NCBI RefSeq assembly: GCF_013087515.1
Contig: NZ_JABFCN010000015.1
Coordinates: 1 to 64,000, forward strand
Length of the DNA: 64,000 nt
Source: Rhizobium sophorae
Lineage (GTDB): Bacteria > Pseudomonadota > Alphaproteobacteria > Rhizobiales > Rhizobiaceae
Direction: 5' to 3'
This document shows, piece by piece, positions 9,999 through 19,103 of the stretch. A program made the position numbers and the translations under genes. The notes beneath the pieces are model-generated. The model had not been told where the DNA came from. It worked only from the letters and a program-made list of their open reading frames with translations, and searched no databases. The stretch's first letter is position 1, and each line of letters begins with the position of its first letter.

Positions 9999-10454
9999 AT
10001 GAACCTTCCCAACATCATCCGGCCGGAACACAGCTTCATCGGCGTGTCGGCGCAGACCAAATGGCGGGCGCTGCAGACCATAGCCGACAAGGCCGCCAAG
10101 GCTTTCTCCCTCGACGGCCACACCATCCTGAAGGCACTGGAAGTGCGTGAGAAGCTCGGCTCGACGGGGATCGGCAACGGCATCGCCATCCCGCATGCGG
10201 CGATCGACGGCATGGCCAGCCCGCGCGGCCTGCTCATCCGCTTCGCCCAGCAGTTGGATTTCGAGGCAATCGACGATATCCCGACCGACATCGCCTTCGT
10301 GCTGCTCTTCGGAGAAAACAATCGCGGCGAATATCTGAACGTGCTGTCCGCCATCGCCAGGCGGCTGCAATCGGACGGCGTGCTTGCCGCCATGCGCAAG
10401 GCAAGAACGGTCGACGAATTCTATTCCGATTTCATCGCCGATTCACGGGTGTGA
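9999..10454 (+). CDS. ptsN: EIIA-Ntr (PtsN) paralogue linked to kdp
   Basis: This 151-aa protein is a PTS EIIA domain of the nitrogen-PTS type. The phosphorylatable His is His66 in GIAIPHA. EIIA-Ntr is phosphorylated by EI-Ntr and NPr, and in E. coli the unphosphorylated form binds the KdpD kinase and raises kdp expression. Its position 57 bases after kdpE argues that this copy is dedicated to K+ homeostasis. Rhizobia commonly carry a second ptsN beside rpoN, so this is probably the ptsN2-type copy; that part is inference. Confidence 0.9.
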   Translation: MNLPNIIRPEHSFIGVSAQTKWRALQTIADKAAKAFSLDGHTILKALEVREKLGSTGIGNGIAIPHAAIDGMASPRGLLIRFAQQLDFEAIDDIPTDIAFVLLFGENNRGEYLNVLSAIARRLQSDGVLAAMRKARTVDEFYSDFIADSRV

Positions 10455-10486
10455 CGCCCAAAAACCGCTCACAGGCATTATAAAAA

Positions 10487-10510
10487 GGGCGCGGCCCGAA
10501 GGTCGCGCCC
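10487..10510 (-). terminator. rho-independent terminator for the porin
   Basis: Stem GGGCGCGGCC / GGTCGCGCCC with loop CGAA has nine Watson-Crick pairs and one wobble. On the minus strand it is followed by a T-rich run (TTTTTATAATG), so it should terminate the porin message. It also stops read-through between convergent ptsN and the porin. Confidence 0.7.
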
Positions 10511-10532
10511 GCTCGTCTGCAATCAGACTAAG

Positions 10533-10629
10533 TTAGAGCGGTTCAGCTTAACGCTGAACCGCTCTAATCACTTGATTTTACGCAAGTCCGGACGGAAAAC
10601 CGCTTCGCACTTTTCCTGGAATTGCTTTA
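10533..10629. repeat. dispersed rhizobial intergenic repeat, copy 1
   Basis: The element contains a perfect 15-base palindrome (10533-10547 and 10553-10567, TTAGAGCGGTTCAGC arms) and a conserved block at 10602-10624 ending at the porin stop codon. A degenerate copy lies at 39646-39717. Sequences of this type recur in Rhizobium and Agrobacterium intergenic DNA. The repeat abuts, and slightly overlaps, the porin stop codon. Confidence 0.65.
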
Positions 10630-11643
10630 GAAATCGCGCTGGAAGCGCAGGAAGCCGAACACTTCGTCGTCGCCTTCGTCCTCATCGTGATATTGCACGC
10701 TGAGCTTCGAACGCAGGTCTTCGACGATCTGGTAGTCGATGGTAACACCCGTCGTGTAGGCGCTGCCGCCGGTGAAGCCGTTGCCATCAGCCTCGAGAGC
10801 GATGTTTTCGAAGTACTGGAAGCCGGGAGTGACCTTCCACTTGTCGTTGATCTTCAAGGCGTATTCTGCTGCGATCGTCCATTCGGACTCTTCGTAGTAG
10901 TAGTTGGCGCCGCTTGCCCATACGCCGGCAATGCCGAGAGTGCCCGGGCCGATGTCGGCATAGACGATACCGCGGACAGCGACTTCGCTGGTGTCGGTGT
11001 CATAACCGGCAAGCAGGTAAGCGCTGATGGCGCCGGCCTTGTAGGAGACCTGGCCCGCGACACCAAAGTTATTCGGGCCTTCGCCCGGCTTGGTGGCGTA
11101 TTCATCTTCCAGTTCGTCGACCGAAATGCCGGCCGCGAAAGCGCCGGACTCGTACTGATAACGGATCGAGTTGTGGGTCGTCTCGTTGCTGGCGAGCGTA
11201 TCTGTCTCGCCGCTCATGTCGTCATCCCACCAGCTGTACAGTTTACCGGCGCGGAAACCGGCAATGTCGAGATAGCCCTCATCCAGCAGAGCTTCCTGAT
11301 CGGAGGCATTGTCGACATTGTAACGCAGCGTGATGACGCCGGTGAGCGTACCATACTCGGTGTCGTTCTTGGCCTGGAAGGTGACCTGACCGCGAGTCCA
11401 GAAGTTTACGTCGGAATCGCCGGATATCTGCTCACCGAAGCGCACTTCGGTACGGATGTAACCGCCGATCGAAAGGCATGTTTCCGTTCCCGGAATATAA
11501 AAATAGCCGGTACCGTAGGCGTCGCAAACGCGAACATATTCCACGGGCTCGGGTTCCGCCGCCACGATGGCGTCGGCTGCGCGGGCTCCGGAGGCCGCGG
11601 CAAGGGCGGCAACGGAGGCAAAAAGGATCGTTCTGATATTCAT
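10627..11643 (-). CDS. outer-membrane porin, Rhizobiales RopA/Omp2 type
   Basis: This 338-aa protein has a signal peptide (about residues 1-22, cleaved after SGARA), the rhizobial porin N-terminus with two cysteines (VCDAYG, ETCLSIGGYIRTEVRFG), many alternating beta strands, and a C-terminal aromatic residue (FLRFQRDF) needed for outer-membrane insertion. It forms a general diffusion trimer in the outer membrane. It stands alone, with its own terminator downstream. Rhizobia carry several paralogues, so a specific rop gene number is not assigned. Confidence 0.92.
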   Translation of the reverse strand: MNIRTILFASVAALAAASGARAADAIVAAEPEPVEYVRVCDAYGTGYFYIPGTETCLSIGGYIRTEVRFGEQISGDSDVNFWTRGQVTFQAKNDTEYGTLTGVITLRYNVDNASDQEALLDEGYLDIAGFRAGKLYSWWDDDMSGETDTLASNETTHNSIRYQYESGAFAAGISVDELEDEYATKPGEGPNNFGVAGQVSYKAGAISAYLLAGYDTDTSEVAVRGIVYADIGPGTLGIAGVWASGANYYYEESEWTIAAEYALKINDKWKVTPGFQYFENIALEADGNGFTGGSAYTTGVTIDYQIVEDLRSKLSVQYHDEDEGDDEVFGFLRFQRDF

Positions 11644-12003
11644 TTTGAATGGCCCTAATAGGTTTAGAATGCGAGGCGCACTTCAAGGGATGCCCCCGCG
11701 TAGCGGTCGGTGAATACGACCGCACGGGAGCCATATAGGAATCCGCAAGTGCCATCGCGGCAAAAACTTGGCAAAAATCTGCGGAGCATGGCGCTTTCGT
11801 GGAGGAACTGTGGCCAAAAAAACACGGCCTGCGACGGGACGACAGCGGCGGCCGATTGGCCGCGGCCAACTTCGGCACGTCTATTTCAAAATCGATCCTG
11901 AAATGGAATGGCATTCTAACGGCAGTGCCGGAACCGGAAGAACCTTTGTTTCATTATACGACTGACTTGATAGAGTTTAGACACAAACACGGAGGGTTCC
12001 CCA
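11644..12003. other. divergent intergenic region porin / sulfate transporter
   Basis: 360 bases with no convincing gene. It holds the porin promoter (minus) and the sbp promoter (plus). A perfect 7-base inverted repeat GCGGTCG / CGACCGC (11703-11709, 11717-11723) lies about 60 bases upstream of the porin start and could be an operator. A GGAGGG ribosome-binding site precedes sbp. Confidence 0.5.
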
Positions 12004-13026
12004 ATGACACAACGGCTCACCCGGCTCATTGCAGCCGCGGTCATGGCAGGCAGCTTCGCAATCGGGAGCATCGCTCCGGCATTCGCGGATCAGACGCTTC
12101 TTAACGTTTCCTACGATCCGACTCGCGAATTGTATAAGGATTTCAATGCCGCCTTTGCCGCCAAGTGGCAGAAGGACAGCGGTGAAACCGTGACGATCCA
12201 GGCATCGCATGGCGGCTCCGGCGCTCAGGCCCGCTCCGTCATCGACGGTCTCGACGCCGATGTCGTCACGCTGGCTCTCGAAGGAGATATCGACGCCATC
12301 GCCAAGAAGACCGGCAAGATCCCTGCCGACTGGAAGACCAAGTTGCCCAACAATTCGACGCCCTACACGTCGACGATCGTCTTCCTGGTCCGCAAGGGCA
12401 ATCCGAAGGGCATCAAGGATTGGGACGACCTGATCAAGGACGACGTGCAGGTCATCACCCCGAACCCGAAGACCTCGGGCGGTGCCCGCTGGAACTTCCT
12501 TGCCGCCTGGGCATGGGCCAAGCAGGCGAATGGCGGCGACGACGCCAAGGCGCAGGAATATGTGACGAAACTGCTGCAGCACGTTCCGGTTCTCGATACC
12601 GGCGCCCGCGGCGCTACGACCACCTTCGTCCAGCGCGGCCTCGGCGACGTGCTTTTGGCCTGGGAAAACGAAGCCTATCTTTCGCTTGAAGAGCTCGGTC
12701 CCGACCAGTTCGAGATCGTAACGCCGGCCTTCTCCATCCGCGCCGACCCGCCGGTCGCCATCGTCGACGGCAATGTCGACAAGAAGGGCACACGCAAGGT
12801 CGCCGAAGCCTATCTCAACTACCTCTATTCGGACGAGGGCCAGAAGATCGCCGCCAAGCACTTCTACCGGCCGATCAAGCCTGAGGCCGCCGATCCGGCC
12901 GACATCGCCCGCTTCCAGAAGCTGACGCTGGCGACCATCGATGACTTTGGCGGCTGGAAGGACGCACAGCCGAAATTCTTCGGTGATGGCGGGGTATTTG
13001 ACCAAATCTACAAGCCGGCCCAATAA
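12004..13026 (+). CDS. sbp: sulfate/thiosulfate ABC transporter periplasmic binding protein
   Basis: This 340-aa protein has a signal peptide ending near APAFA and the sulfate-binding family sequence ([41 protein letters not shown]). It captures sulfate in the periplasm for the CysTWA permease. It starts the operon sbp-cysT-cysW-cysA, with cysT 8 bases downstream. The operon is normally derepressed when sulfur is scarce. Confidence 0.96.
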   Translation: MTQRLTRLIAAAVMAGSFAIGSIAPAFADQTLLNVSYDPTRELYKDFNAAFAAKWQKDSGETVTIQASHGGSGAQARSVIDGLDADVVTLALEGDIDAIAKKTGKIPADWKTKLPNNSTPYTSTIVFLVRKGNPKGIKDWDDLIKDDVQVITPNPKTSGGARWNFLAAWAWAKQANGGDDAKAQEYVTKLLQHVPVLDTGARGATTTFVQRGLGDVLLAWENEAYLSLEELGPDQFEIVTPAFSIRADPPVAIVDGNVDKKGTRKVAEAYLNYLYSDEGQKIAAKHFYRPIKPEAADPADIARFQKLTLATIDDFGGWKDAQPKFFGDGGVFDQIYKPAQ

Positions 13027-13034
13027 TAGACTTC

Positions 13035-13892
13035 ATGAAAGCACATAACCCCACGCGGTGGCGGTTCAAGCGGCCGAGTGTCATTCCGGGTTTCGGAATG
13101 GCGCTCGGCCTTACCTTGACCTGGCTCACCCTTCTGATCCTCATCCCGCTCTCGGGCCTTGCCGTGCGGTCGAGTGCTCTCGGCTGGGAAACATTCTGGT
13201 CGATCGCGCTCGATCCGCGCACGCTGAACGCATTGCGCATCAGCTTCGGCAGCGCCTTCATCGCCGCGATCGTCAACGCCGTCTTCGGCATCATCCTCGC
13301 CTGGGTGCTGGTGCGTTACCGCTTTCCGGGCAAGCGCGTCATCGATGCCATGGTCGACCTGCCCTTCGCGCTGCCGACCGCCGTTGCCGGTATCGCGCTG
13401 ACGACGCTCTATGCACCGAGTGGCTGGATCGGCCAGTTCCTGACGCCGCTCGGCATCAAGATCGCCTTTACGCCGGCCGGTATCGTCGTGGCGCTGATCT
13501 TCGTCGGCCTGCCCTTCGTGGTGCGCACGGTGCAGCCGGTCATGGAGGAAATCGACAAGGAAGTGGAGGAGGCTGCGGCAACGCTCGGCGCCAATCGTTT
13601 CCAGACGATTTTCCGCGTACTGCTGCCGGGGCTGGCGCCCGCCGTGCTCACCGGCTTTGCGCTCGCCTTTGCCCGCGGCGTTGGCGAATACGGCTCGGTC
13701 ATTTTCATCGCCGGCAACCTGCCGTTCAAATCGGAGATCGCGCCGCTGCTGATCATCATCAAACTCGAAGAGTATAATTACGCCGCAGCGACCGGAATTG
13801 CGGCGATCATGCTGATCATCTCGTTCGCCATGCTGCTCGTCATCAATCTCATCCAGAGCTGGAGCAGGCGGAGGTACGGTTATGGCGCTTGA
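13035..13892 (+). CDS. cysT: sulfate ABC transporter permease CysT
   Basis: This 285-aa inner-membrane permease has about six helices and the EAA loop ([21 protein letters not shown]) that contacts the ATPase. The N-terminus [16 protein letters not shown] is typical of CysT/CysU. It pairs with CysW. Its end overlaps the cysW start by 11 bases. Confidence 0.96.
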   Translation: MKAHNPTRWRFKRPSVIPGFGMALGLTLTWLTLLILIPLSGLAVRSSALGWETFWSIALDPRTLNALRISFGSAFIAAIVNAVFGIILAWVLVRYRFPGKRVIDAMVDLPFALPTAVAGIALTTLYAPSGWIGQFLTPLGIKIAFTPAGIVVALIFVGLPFVVRTVQPVMEEIDKEVEEAAATLGANRFQTIFRVLLPGLAPAVLTGFALAFARGVGEYGSVIFIAGNLPFKSEIAPLLIIIKLEEYNYAAATGIAAIMLIISFAMLLVINLIQSWSRRRYGYGA

Positions 13893-14754
13893 TGCGACCG
13901 CTCAACCAATAAAGCTGCGTTCGGTGACCACCGAAAACAGGATCGCGCGCTTCACCCTGATCATCCTCTCGCTCGTCTTCCTGTTGCTGATCCTGCTCCT
14001 GCCGCTCGCAGCCGTCTTCGTGGAAGCCTTTCGCAAGGGAGCCGGCCCCTTTCTCGAGGCGCTCGCAGACGCCGAGACCTTCTCGGCGATTCGCCTGACG
14101 CTGATCGTCGCTGGCGTCAGCGTGCCGCTCAATCTCATCTTCGGGGTTGCCGCCGCCTGGGCGATCGCCAAGTTCGAGTTCAAGGGCAAGGCCTTCCTGA
14201 CGACGCTGATCGACCTGCCCTTCTCGGTCTCACCCGTCATATCGGGCCTGGTCTTCGTTCTGCTGTTCGGCTCAAGTACCTGGCTCGGCCAGTGGTTCAG
14301 CGCTCACGACATCAAGATCCTGTTTGCGGTGCCGGGGTTGATCCTCGCCACCATGTTCGTCACCTTCCCCTTCGTCGCCCGCGAGTTGATCCCGCTGATG
14401 CAGGAACAGGGAACGGCCGACGAGGAGGCAGCCCTTTCGCTCGGCGCCAGCGGCTGGCAGACCTTCTGGCACGTGACGTTGCCGAATATCAAATGGGGCT
14501 TGCTTTACGGGGTACTGCTCTGCAACGCTCGCGCCATGGGCGAATTCGGCGCCGTCTCGGTGGTGTCAGGCCACATCCGCGGCCAGACGAACACCATGCC
14601 GCTGCAGGTGGAAATTCTCTATAACGAGTATAATTTCACCGGCGCTTTTGCGGTCGCCACGCTTTTGGCCTTGCTCGCGCTCGTAACTCTTGTTTTGAAG
14701 ACGCTGCTGGAAATGCGCTATAGCGCCGAAATCGCCGCCAGCCGACGGCACTGA
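13882..14754 (+). CDS. cysW: sulfate ABC transporter permease CysW
   Basis: This 290-aa permease has about six helices, the EAA loop ([18 protein letters not shown]) and the CysW feature [20 protein letters not shown]. It forms the translocation pore together with CysT. It is translationally coupled to cysT and is followed by cysA after 10 bases. Confidence 0.96.
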   Translation: MALDATAQPIKLRSVTTENRIARFTLIILSLVFLLLILLLPLAAVFVEAFRKGAGPFLEALADAETFSAIRLTLIVAGVSVPLNLIFGVAAAWAIAKFEFKGKAFLTTLIDLPFSVSPVISGLVFVLLFGSSTWLGQWFSAHDIKILFAVPGLILATMFVTFPFVARELIPLMQEQGTADEEAALSLGASGWQTFWHVTLPNIKWGLLYGVLLCNARAMGEFGAVSVVSGHIRGQTNTMPLQVEILYNEYNFTGAFAVATLLALLALVTLVLKTLLEMRYSAEIAASRRH

Positions 14755-14764
14755 AGGATTTGGA

Positions 14765-15805
14765 ATGGAAGTACGCGTTCAAAACATTCGCAAGGAATTC
14801 GATCGTTTTCCGGCGCTGCACGATGTCTCGCTCGACATCCGCTCCGGCGAGTTGATTGCACTGCTCGGTCCTTCGGGCTCCGGCAAGACGACGTTGCTGC
14901 GGCTGATCGCCGGCCTCGAAAGCCCGACGGAGGGACTGATCTTCTTCGGCGACGAGGATGCCTCGAAGAAATCAGTGCAGCAGCGCAATATCGGCTTCGT
15001 CTTCCAGCACTATGCCCTCTTTCGCTATATGACAGTGCTCGAAAACGTCTCCTTCGGCCTGAAGGTCAGAACCAGTGCGCGGCGGCCGCCGAAGGCCGAT
15101 ATCCGCAGGCGGGCGTTGGAACTGCTCGACCTCGTCCAGCTTTCCGGTCTGGAAAAACGCTACCCCGCTCAGCTTTCCGGCGGCCAGCGCCAGCGTGTGG
15201 CGCTCGCCCGCGCCATGGCCGTCGAGCCGAACGTGCTGCTGCTCGACGAACCCTTCGGCGCGCTCGACGCCCAGGTGCGCAAGGACTTGCGCAAGTGGCT
15301 GCGCGATATCCACGACCGCACTGGCCACACCACCGTCTTCGTCACCCACGACCAGGATGAGGCGCTGGAGCTTGCCGACCGCGTCGTCGTCATGAGTCAG
15401 GGCGCGATCGAACAGGTCGGCACGCCGGACCAGGTCTACGACAATCCGAATTCTCCCTTCGTCTTCGGCTTCATCGGCCAGTCGAACTGCCTTGAGGTCG
15501 AGGTTGCCGACAGCGACATTCGCTTCGAAGGCCGCTCGCTCGGCCTCAATGCCGAAGGCGAGCCGGATGGTACGGCGCAGCTCTACTTCCGCCCGCATGA
15601 CGTCAGGCTCTGCGAATCAGCTGAGAACTGTATCGCCGGCCAGCCGGTCTCCAGCCGCCGCGTGGCCGGCACTCGCCATATCGAACTCAATATCGGCAAT
15701 GATCGCCCGCATATCGAGATCGAATTGCCGCCGAGCGAGGCCGACAGGCTTGACCGCAACCGGGTGGCTTTCAAGCCGACCCGCTGGAAACTGTTCCGCA
15801 GTTGA
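14765..15805 (+). CDS. cysA: sulfate ABC transporter ATP-binding protein CysA
   Basis: This 346-aa ATPase has Walker A GPSGSGKTTLL, signature LSGGQRQRVALARA, Walker B VLLLDEPFGALD and the H-loop VFVTHDQDEAL. A C-terminal TOBE-like regulatory domain follows (about residues 240-346). It energises sulfate import by CysTW. Confidence 0.96.
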   Translation: MEVRVQNIRKEFDRFPALHDVSLDIRSGELIALLGPSGSGKTTLLRLIAGLESPTEGLIFFGDEDASKKSVQQRNIGFVFQHYALFRYMTVLENVSFGLKVRTSARRPPKADIRRRALELLDLVQLSGLEKRYPAQLSGGQRQRVALARAMAVEPNVLLLDEPFGALDAQVRKDLRKWLRDIHDRTGHTTVFVTHDQDEALELADRVVVMSQGAIEQVGTPDQVYDNPNSPFVFGFIGQSNCLEVEVADSDIRFEGRSLGLNAEGEPDGTAQLYFRPHDVRLCESAENCIAGQPVSSRRVAGTRHIELNIGNDRPHIEIELPPSEADRLDRNRVAFKPTRWKLFRS

Positions 15806-15815
15806 TGGAGATAGG

Positions 15816-15835
15816 GCGGCGACCGACTGCGCCGC
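15816..15835 (+). terminator. terminator after cysA
   Basis: Stem GCGGCG / CGCCGC with an 8-base loop is followed by GTGTCTTTT, 11 bases after the cysA stop. The stem is short but GC-only, and it is followed by a short T-run. Confidence 0.5.
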
Positions 15836-16069
15836 GTGTCTTTTCGAGAGCCGCAAAGGAGCTGTAACACTTTGAATTGCTGGATGATTTTATCCTTAAA
15901 TCGACTCTGATTTAAGGAACATGCGGGAGGTCACCGCCGGAATCGCATTTGGCGAGAGTCCCTTGGGCTTTTTGTGATCTAAGGTTGTTTGTATTTCAGT
16001 CATATGACGAGTAAAACGTTTTCACTTAATCACAAAGGGCTGGACTAATCCCATAGGAGGCACCTGGCG

Positions 16070-16906
16070 TTGAGGGCGGAGATTTCCTTTGGAAAATCCC
16101 TGATCGGGATTTTGTTCGTAGGACTGGCAGCTGCAAGCTGCACGACGACATCGAAACCGGCGGCAACGGCGGCGAACACCAAGACGAAGCAGGGTCAATC
16201 GGCAAAAGTCACGTTCAATTATACGGCCAAGGATCGCGACTGCCTGCAACGCGCGATGTATTTCGAATCGCAGCATTCGGACAAGGACGGCTACATGGCT
16301 GTCGGGACCGTTGTCATGAACAGACTCACCTCCGGCGCCTATCCCCCTTCCATCTGCGGCGTCGTGGCGCAGAAAAAGCAATTTGCGCCCGGCGTGATGA
16401 CGCGCGAAGTCAAGCCGCAGGCGGAACCCGAGCTTGCGAGCGCGGCCGATGCGATCCTTGTCAAGGGCGCCCGCCACCCTGCGGTGAAGGATGCGATGTT
16501 CTTCCACACGAATGGACTGAAATTCCCCTACGACAACATGCACTATGTGACGGTCGCCGGCGGCAACGCCTTCTACGAGAAGCGCGACTCCAACGGCATG
16601 CTTCAAACGCCGCCGCCGCTGCCCTCCTACGAGGTGGCGATGAATTATGTGCCCGGCGAAAGCATGCTGCCGCCGCAGTTCGAGGCCCTGATACCCTCGG
16701 CGGTTCCCGTTCCTCTGCCTGCTCCAGACCCCATGGCTACGGCAAGCACGGGGCAGATGCGGATCACTGCCCCGGTGACCGCGCCGGAAACATCGCCGGT
16801 AACATCGATCGAGCCCGAGCCGGGAATGCCTATCGCGATCCCGACCCCCCGCCCCGCCTATGACAGCGTGATGCTGCGTGAAAGCCTTCCGGCGAACGGC
16901 GGTTAA
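16070..16906 (+). CDS. SleB-family cell wall hydrolase, probable lipoprotein
   Basis: This 278-aa protein begins with TTG at 16070, chosen because a perfect AGGAGG lies 9 bases upstream. The N-terminus is a signal sequence with a lipobox-like LAAASC (Cys24), so it may be lipid-anchored. Residues about 50-170 match the Hydrolase_2/SleB domain: AMYFESQHSDKDGYMAVGTVV with putative catalytic Glu. The C-terminal third is Pro-rich and low-complexity. It probably cleaves peptidoglycan glycan strands, acting in growth or division. A short hairpin spans the stop codon. Confidence 0.85.
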   Translation: MRAEISFGKSLIGILFVGLAAASCTTTSKPAATAANTKTKQGQSAKVTFNYTAKDRDCLQRAMYFESQHSDKDGYMAVGTVVMNRLTSGAYPPSICGVVAQKKQFAPGVMTREVKPQAEPELASAADAILVKGARHPAVKDAMFFHTNGLKFPYDNMHYVTVAGGNAFYEKRDSNGMLQTPPPLPSYEVAMNYVPGESMLPPQFEALIPSAVPVPLPAPDPMATASTGQMRITAPVTAPETSPVTSIEPEPGMPIAIPTPRPAYDSVMLRESLPANGG

Positions 16907-16924
16907 ACCGCCCTTTCGGTTTAA
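16903..16924 (+). terminator. hairpin over the hydrolase stop codon
   Basis: A perfect TTAAACCG / CGGTTTAA stem with a 6-base loop overlaps the stop codon of the hydrolase. A second palindrome (AGCGCGCC-TA-GGCGCGCT, 16937-16954) overlaps the pepT stop codon. Together they separate the two convergent genes. T-runs are absent, so termination strength is uncertain. Confidence 0.4.
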
Positions 16925-16943
16925 GAGTTAGGTGGAAGCGCGC

Positions 16944-18176
16944 CTAGGCGCGCTCTTCCCAGACCTTCGCCAGTTCCACGATCGTTTTGACGGCCTTTTC
17001 CATATCCTGGCGGCTCACCCATTCGAGCGGCGAGTGGAAGGCATGGCCGCCGGCGAAAATGTTCGGGCACGGCAGTCCCATGAAGGAAAGGCGCGAGCCA
17101 TCCGTGCCGCCGCGGATGCTGCCGCGCACCGGCGTCATGCCGGCCCGGCGCACCGCCTCGATGGCGTTCTCGACGATCTCCGGGTGACGATCAAGCACCA
17201 CCTTCATGTTGCGATACTGCTCCTTCACCTCAAAATGATAAGTCGAGCCGGGATAGGCAGCCATCACGTCCTTGACGATCGCTTCGAGCATCGTTTCCTT
17301 TTCCGTCAGCCCCTTGTCGGTGAAATCACGGATGATGAGGCTCAGCGACGCCTTCTCCATCGAGCCGGTCACGCCCGTCGGATGGATGAAACCCTGCCGG
17401 CCTTCCGTGGTCTCGGGGGCAATATCCCTCGGCAGCCGGTCGATGATGGCACCGGCGATCTTGATGGCGTTTTCCATGCGATCCTTGGCGAAACCGGGAT
17501 GGATCGCCACGCCTGATATGCTGATCTCGACGCCGTCGGCCGAAAAGGTCTCATCCTCGATATGGCCTGCCGTCTCGCCGTCCATCGTATAGGCGAAGTC
17601 GGCACCGAGTTTCTTCAGGTCGACCTTGTTGACGCCGCGCCCGACTTCCTCGTCGGGGGTGAACAGGATCTTGATCGTCCCGTGCCTGATATCAGGATTG
17701 TCGACGAGCATCGCAGCCGCGGTCATGATTTCGGCCAAACCAGCCTTGTCGTCGGCGCCGAGCAATGTCGTCCCATCGGTCGTGACGATATCGTTGCCGA
17801 TCTGGTTCTGCAGCTCGGGATGATCGCTGACGCGGATCACTCGGGCCGTGTCGCCGGCAAGCTTGATATCACCGCCGGCATAATTCCTGACGATCTGCGG
17901 CTTGACATCAGTGCCGCTGAAATCGGGCGCCGTATCCATGTGCGAGCAGAAACAGATGACCGGCACCGTCTTGTCGCTGTTGGCCGGAATGGTCGCGTAG
18001 ACATAGCCGTGTTCATCGAGATGCGCGTCCGCCAGACCGATCTTCAGCAGTTCATCAACCAGAACCCGGCCGAGATCCTTCTGCTTGCCCGTGGTCGGCT
18101 GCGCAGACGAGGCAGGGTCGGATTGCGTGTCGATAACGACATAACGGAGAAAGCGGTCGAGAACAGTGTCGGTCAT
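16944..18176 (-). CDS. pepT: peptidase T (tripeptide aminopeptidase)
   Basis: A 410-aa M20B metallopeptidase (E. coli PepT is 408 aa). The start at 18176 (MTDTVLDRFLRYVV) gives the family N-terminus; the frame stays open 36 codons further upstream but that extension is not conserved-looking. Zinc-site motifs are visible: CFCSHMDTAPD, LGADDKAGLAEIM and TPDEEVGRG. It removes N-terminal residues from tripeptides in the cytoplasm. It lies 104 bases downstream of the phosphoesterase gene on the same strand. Confidence 0.96.
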   Translation of the reverse strand: MTDTVLDRFLRYVVIDTQSDPASSAQPTTGKQKDLGRVLVDELLKIGLADAHLDEHGYVYATIPANSDKTVPVICFCSHMDTAPDFSGTDVKPQIVRNYAGGDIKLAGDTARVIRVSDHPELQNQIGNDIVTTDGTTLLGADDKAGLAEIMTAAAMLVDNPDIRHGTIKILFTPDEEVGRGVNKVDLKKLGADFAYTMDGETAGHIEDETFSADGVEISISGVAIHPGFAKDRMENAIKIAGAIIDRLPRDIAPETTEGRQGFIHPTGVTGSMEKASLSLIIRDFTDKGLTEKETMLEAIVKDVMAAYPGSTYHFEVKEQYRNMKVVLDRHPEIVENAIEAVRRAGMTPVRGSIRGGTDGSRLSFMGLPCPNIFAGGHAFHSPLEWVSRQDMEKAVKTIVELAKVWEERA

Positions 18177-18280
18177 GGCATCCAATCCAGCAAGATCACA
18201 CGGACGATATAGCCCTCCTGGGCGATGCGGCAAAAGATTTTTCCGCTCGCAGCACGTGAGGAATGACCGTTCAATCCACT

Positions 18281-19033
18281 TCATGCGCTCCGGTCGGATG
18301 TTGGAATCGATACCACATGCGAAACCAGCCGGACGTCACTGACCTCATGCACGAGAAAGGATGGAGCGTCGATCACCGGAAGATCGGCCCGGCCTTCCAG
18401 CAGAAGTGGATTGGGCGGGGCGAGGGAGCCGCAGGTCTGGACAGGGATCGACCCCAGGCGACCAAATGCGGGTCGGTGAACATGGCCGCAGAGAATCGCC
18501 AGCGGCAGCCTGTCCATCGCCTTCAAGGTGCTGAGAAGCGCAGTGCTGTTCCTACATCCGACCTGGTCCAGCACCTCGATGCCGATCCTGAATGGCGGTT
18601 GATGCATGAACAGAAGGGCGGGCGCTGTCACGTCGGCAAGCGCGCTCATCAGCCACGGCAGATGCGGCAGGACGTCGCCGTAGCTCTGACCGGCGACGGT
18701 CACATCGACACCGAAGAGGGTCAGCCCATCGATGGCTGCCCGGAAATGCATCGGTCCGGTCGCACTGATCCATGGGTCGACGGCGGCAAGTTCGGAGCGC
18801 ATCAATTGCAGATCATCACCGTTGCCCGGCAACAGGTGGACAGGGCAGTCCAGCGACCGCAGGCTTTCGGCGACCAGGCGATAGCCTTGCCGCCATCCGT
18901 CGTCCACCAGATCTCCGGTGACAACAAGCGCATCCGGGCGGAACGTCCTCAGCCAGCCTATCGCCCGTTCCAGCGTCTGGAGCGACGAAAGGGCCGGCCT
19001 CGCATGGATATCGGATATCTGTGCAACAAGCAT
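18281..19033 (-). CDS. calcineurin-like metallophosphoesterase (CpdA-type)
   Basis: This 250-aa protein starts at the ATG preceded by GGGAGG (19033), not at the longer open frame. Metal-site blocks are visible: QISDIHA, VTGDLVDDG, and CGHVHR. The fourth block, normally GNHD, reads GNGDD, so the usual catalytic His is replaced by Gly; activity may differ from class III cyclic-nucleotide phosphodiesterases. It follows an ABC ATPase gene by 70 bases and probably belongs to that operon, suggesting cleavage of an imported phosphodiester or phosphomonoester. Substrate is unknown. Confidence 0.8.
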   Translation of the reverse strand: MLVAQISDIHARPALSSLQTLERAIGWLRTFRPDALVVTGDLVDDGWRQGYRLVAESLRSLDCPVHLLPGNGDDLQLMRSELAAVDPWISATGPMHFRAAIDGLTLFGVDVTVAGQSYGDVLPHLPWLMSALADVTAPALLFMHQPPFRIGIEVLDQVGCRNSTALLSTLKAMDRLPLAILCGHVHRPAFGRLGSIPVQTCGSLAPPNPLLLEGRADLPVIDAPSFLVHEVSDVRLVSHVVSIPTSDRSA

Positions 19034-19103
19034 GTTCTGCCTCCCCGCCCCCGCCGAAGACAGTATGCCAAAACCGACAGTAACGGGCCAGCGGCCCAGT
19101 GGC

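Noticed and set aside
11938..11960. GGAAC near sbp as an EcfG promoter
   Set aside because: No NGTT at 16-17 base spacing; spacing to the next GTT is too short.
11768..12104. Short plus-strand frames before sbp
   Set aside because: They overlap the sbp start, have no RBS, and show no conserved-looking segment.
18177..18284. N-terminal extension of peptidase T by 36 residues
   Set aside because: The extension is not part of the family; the internal ATG gives the expected 410-aa length.
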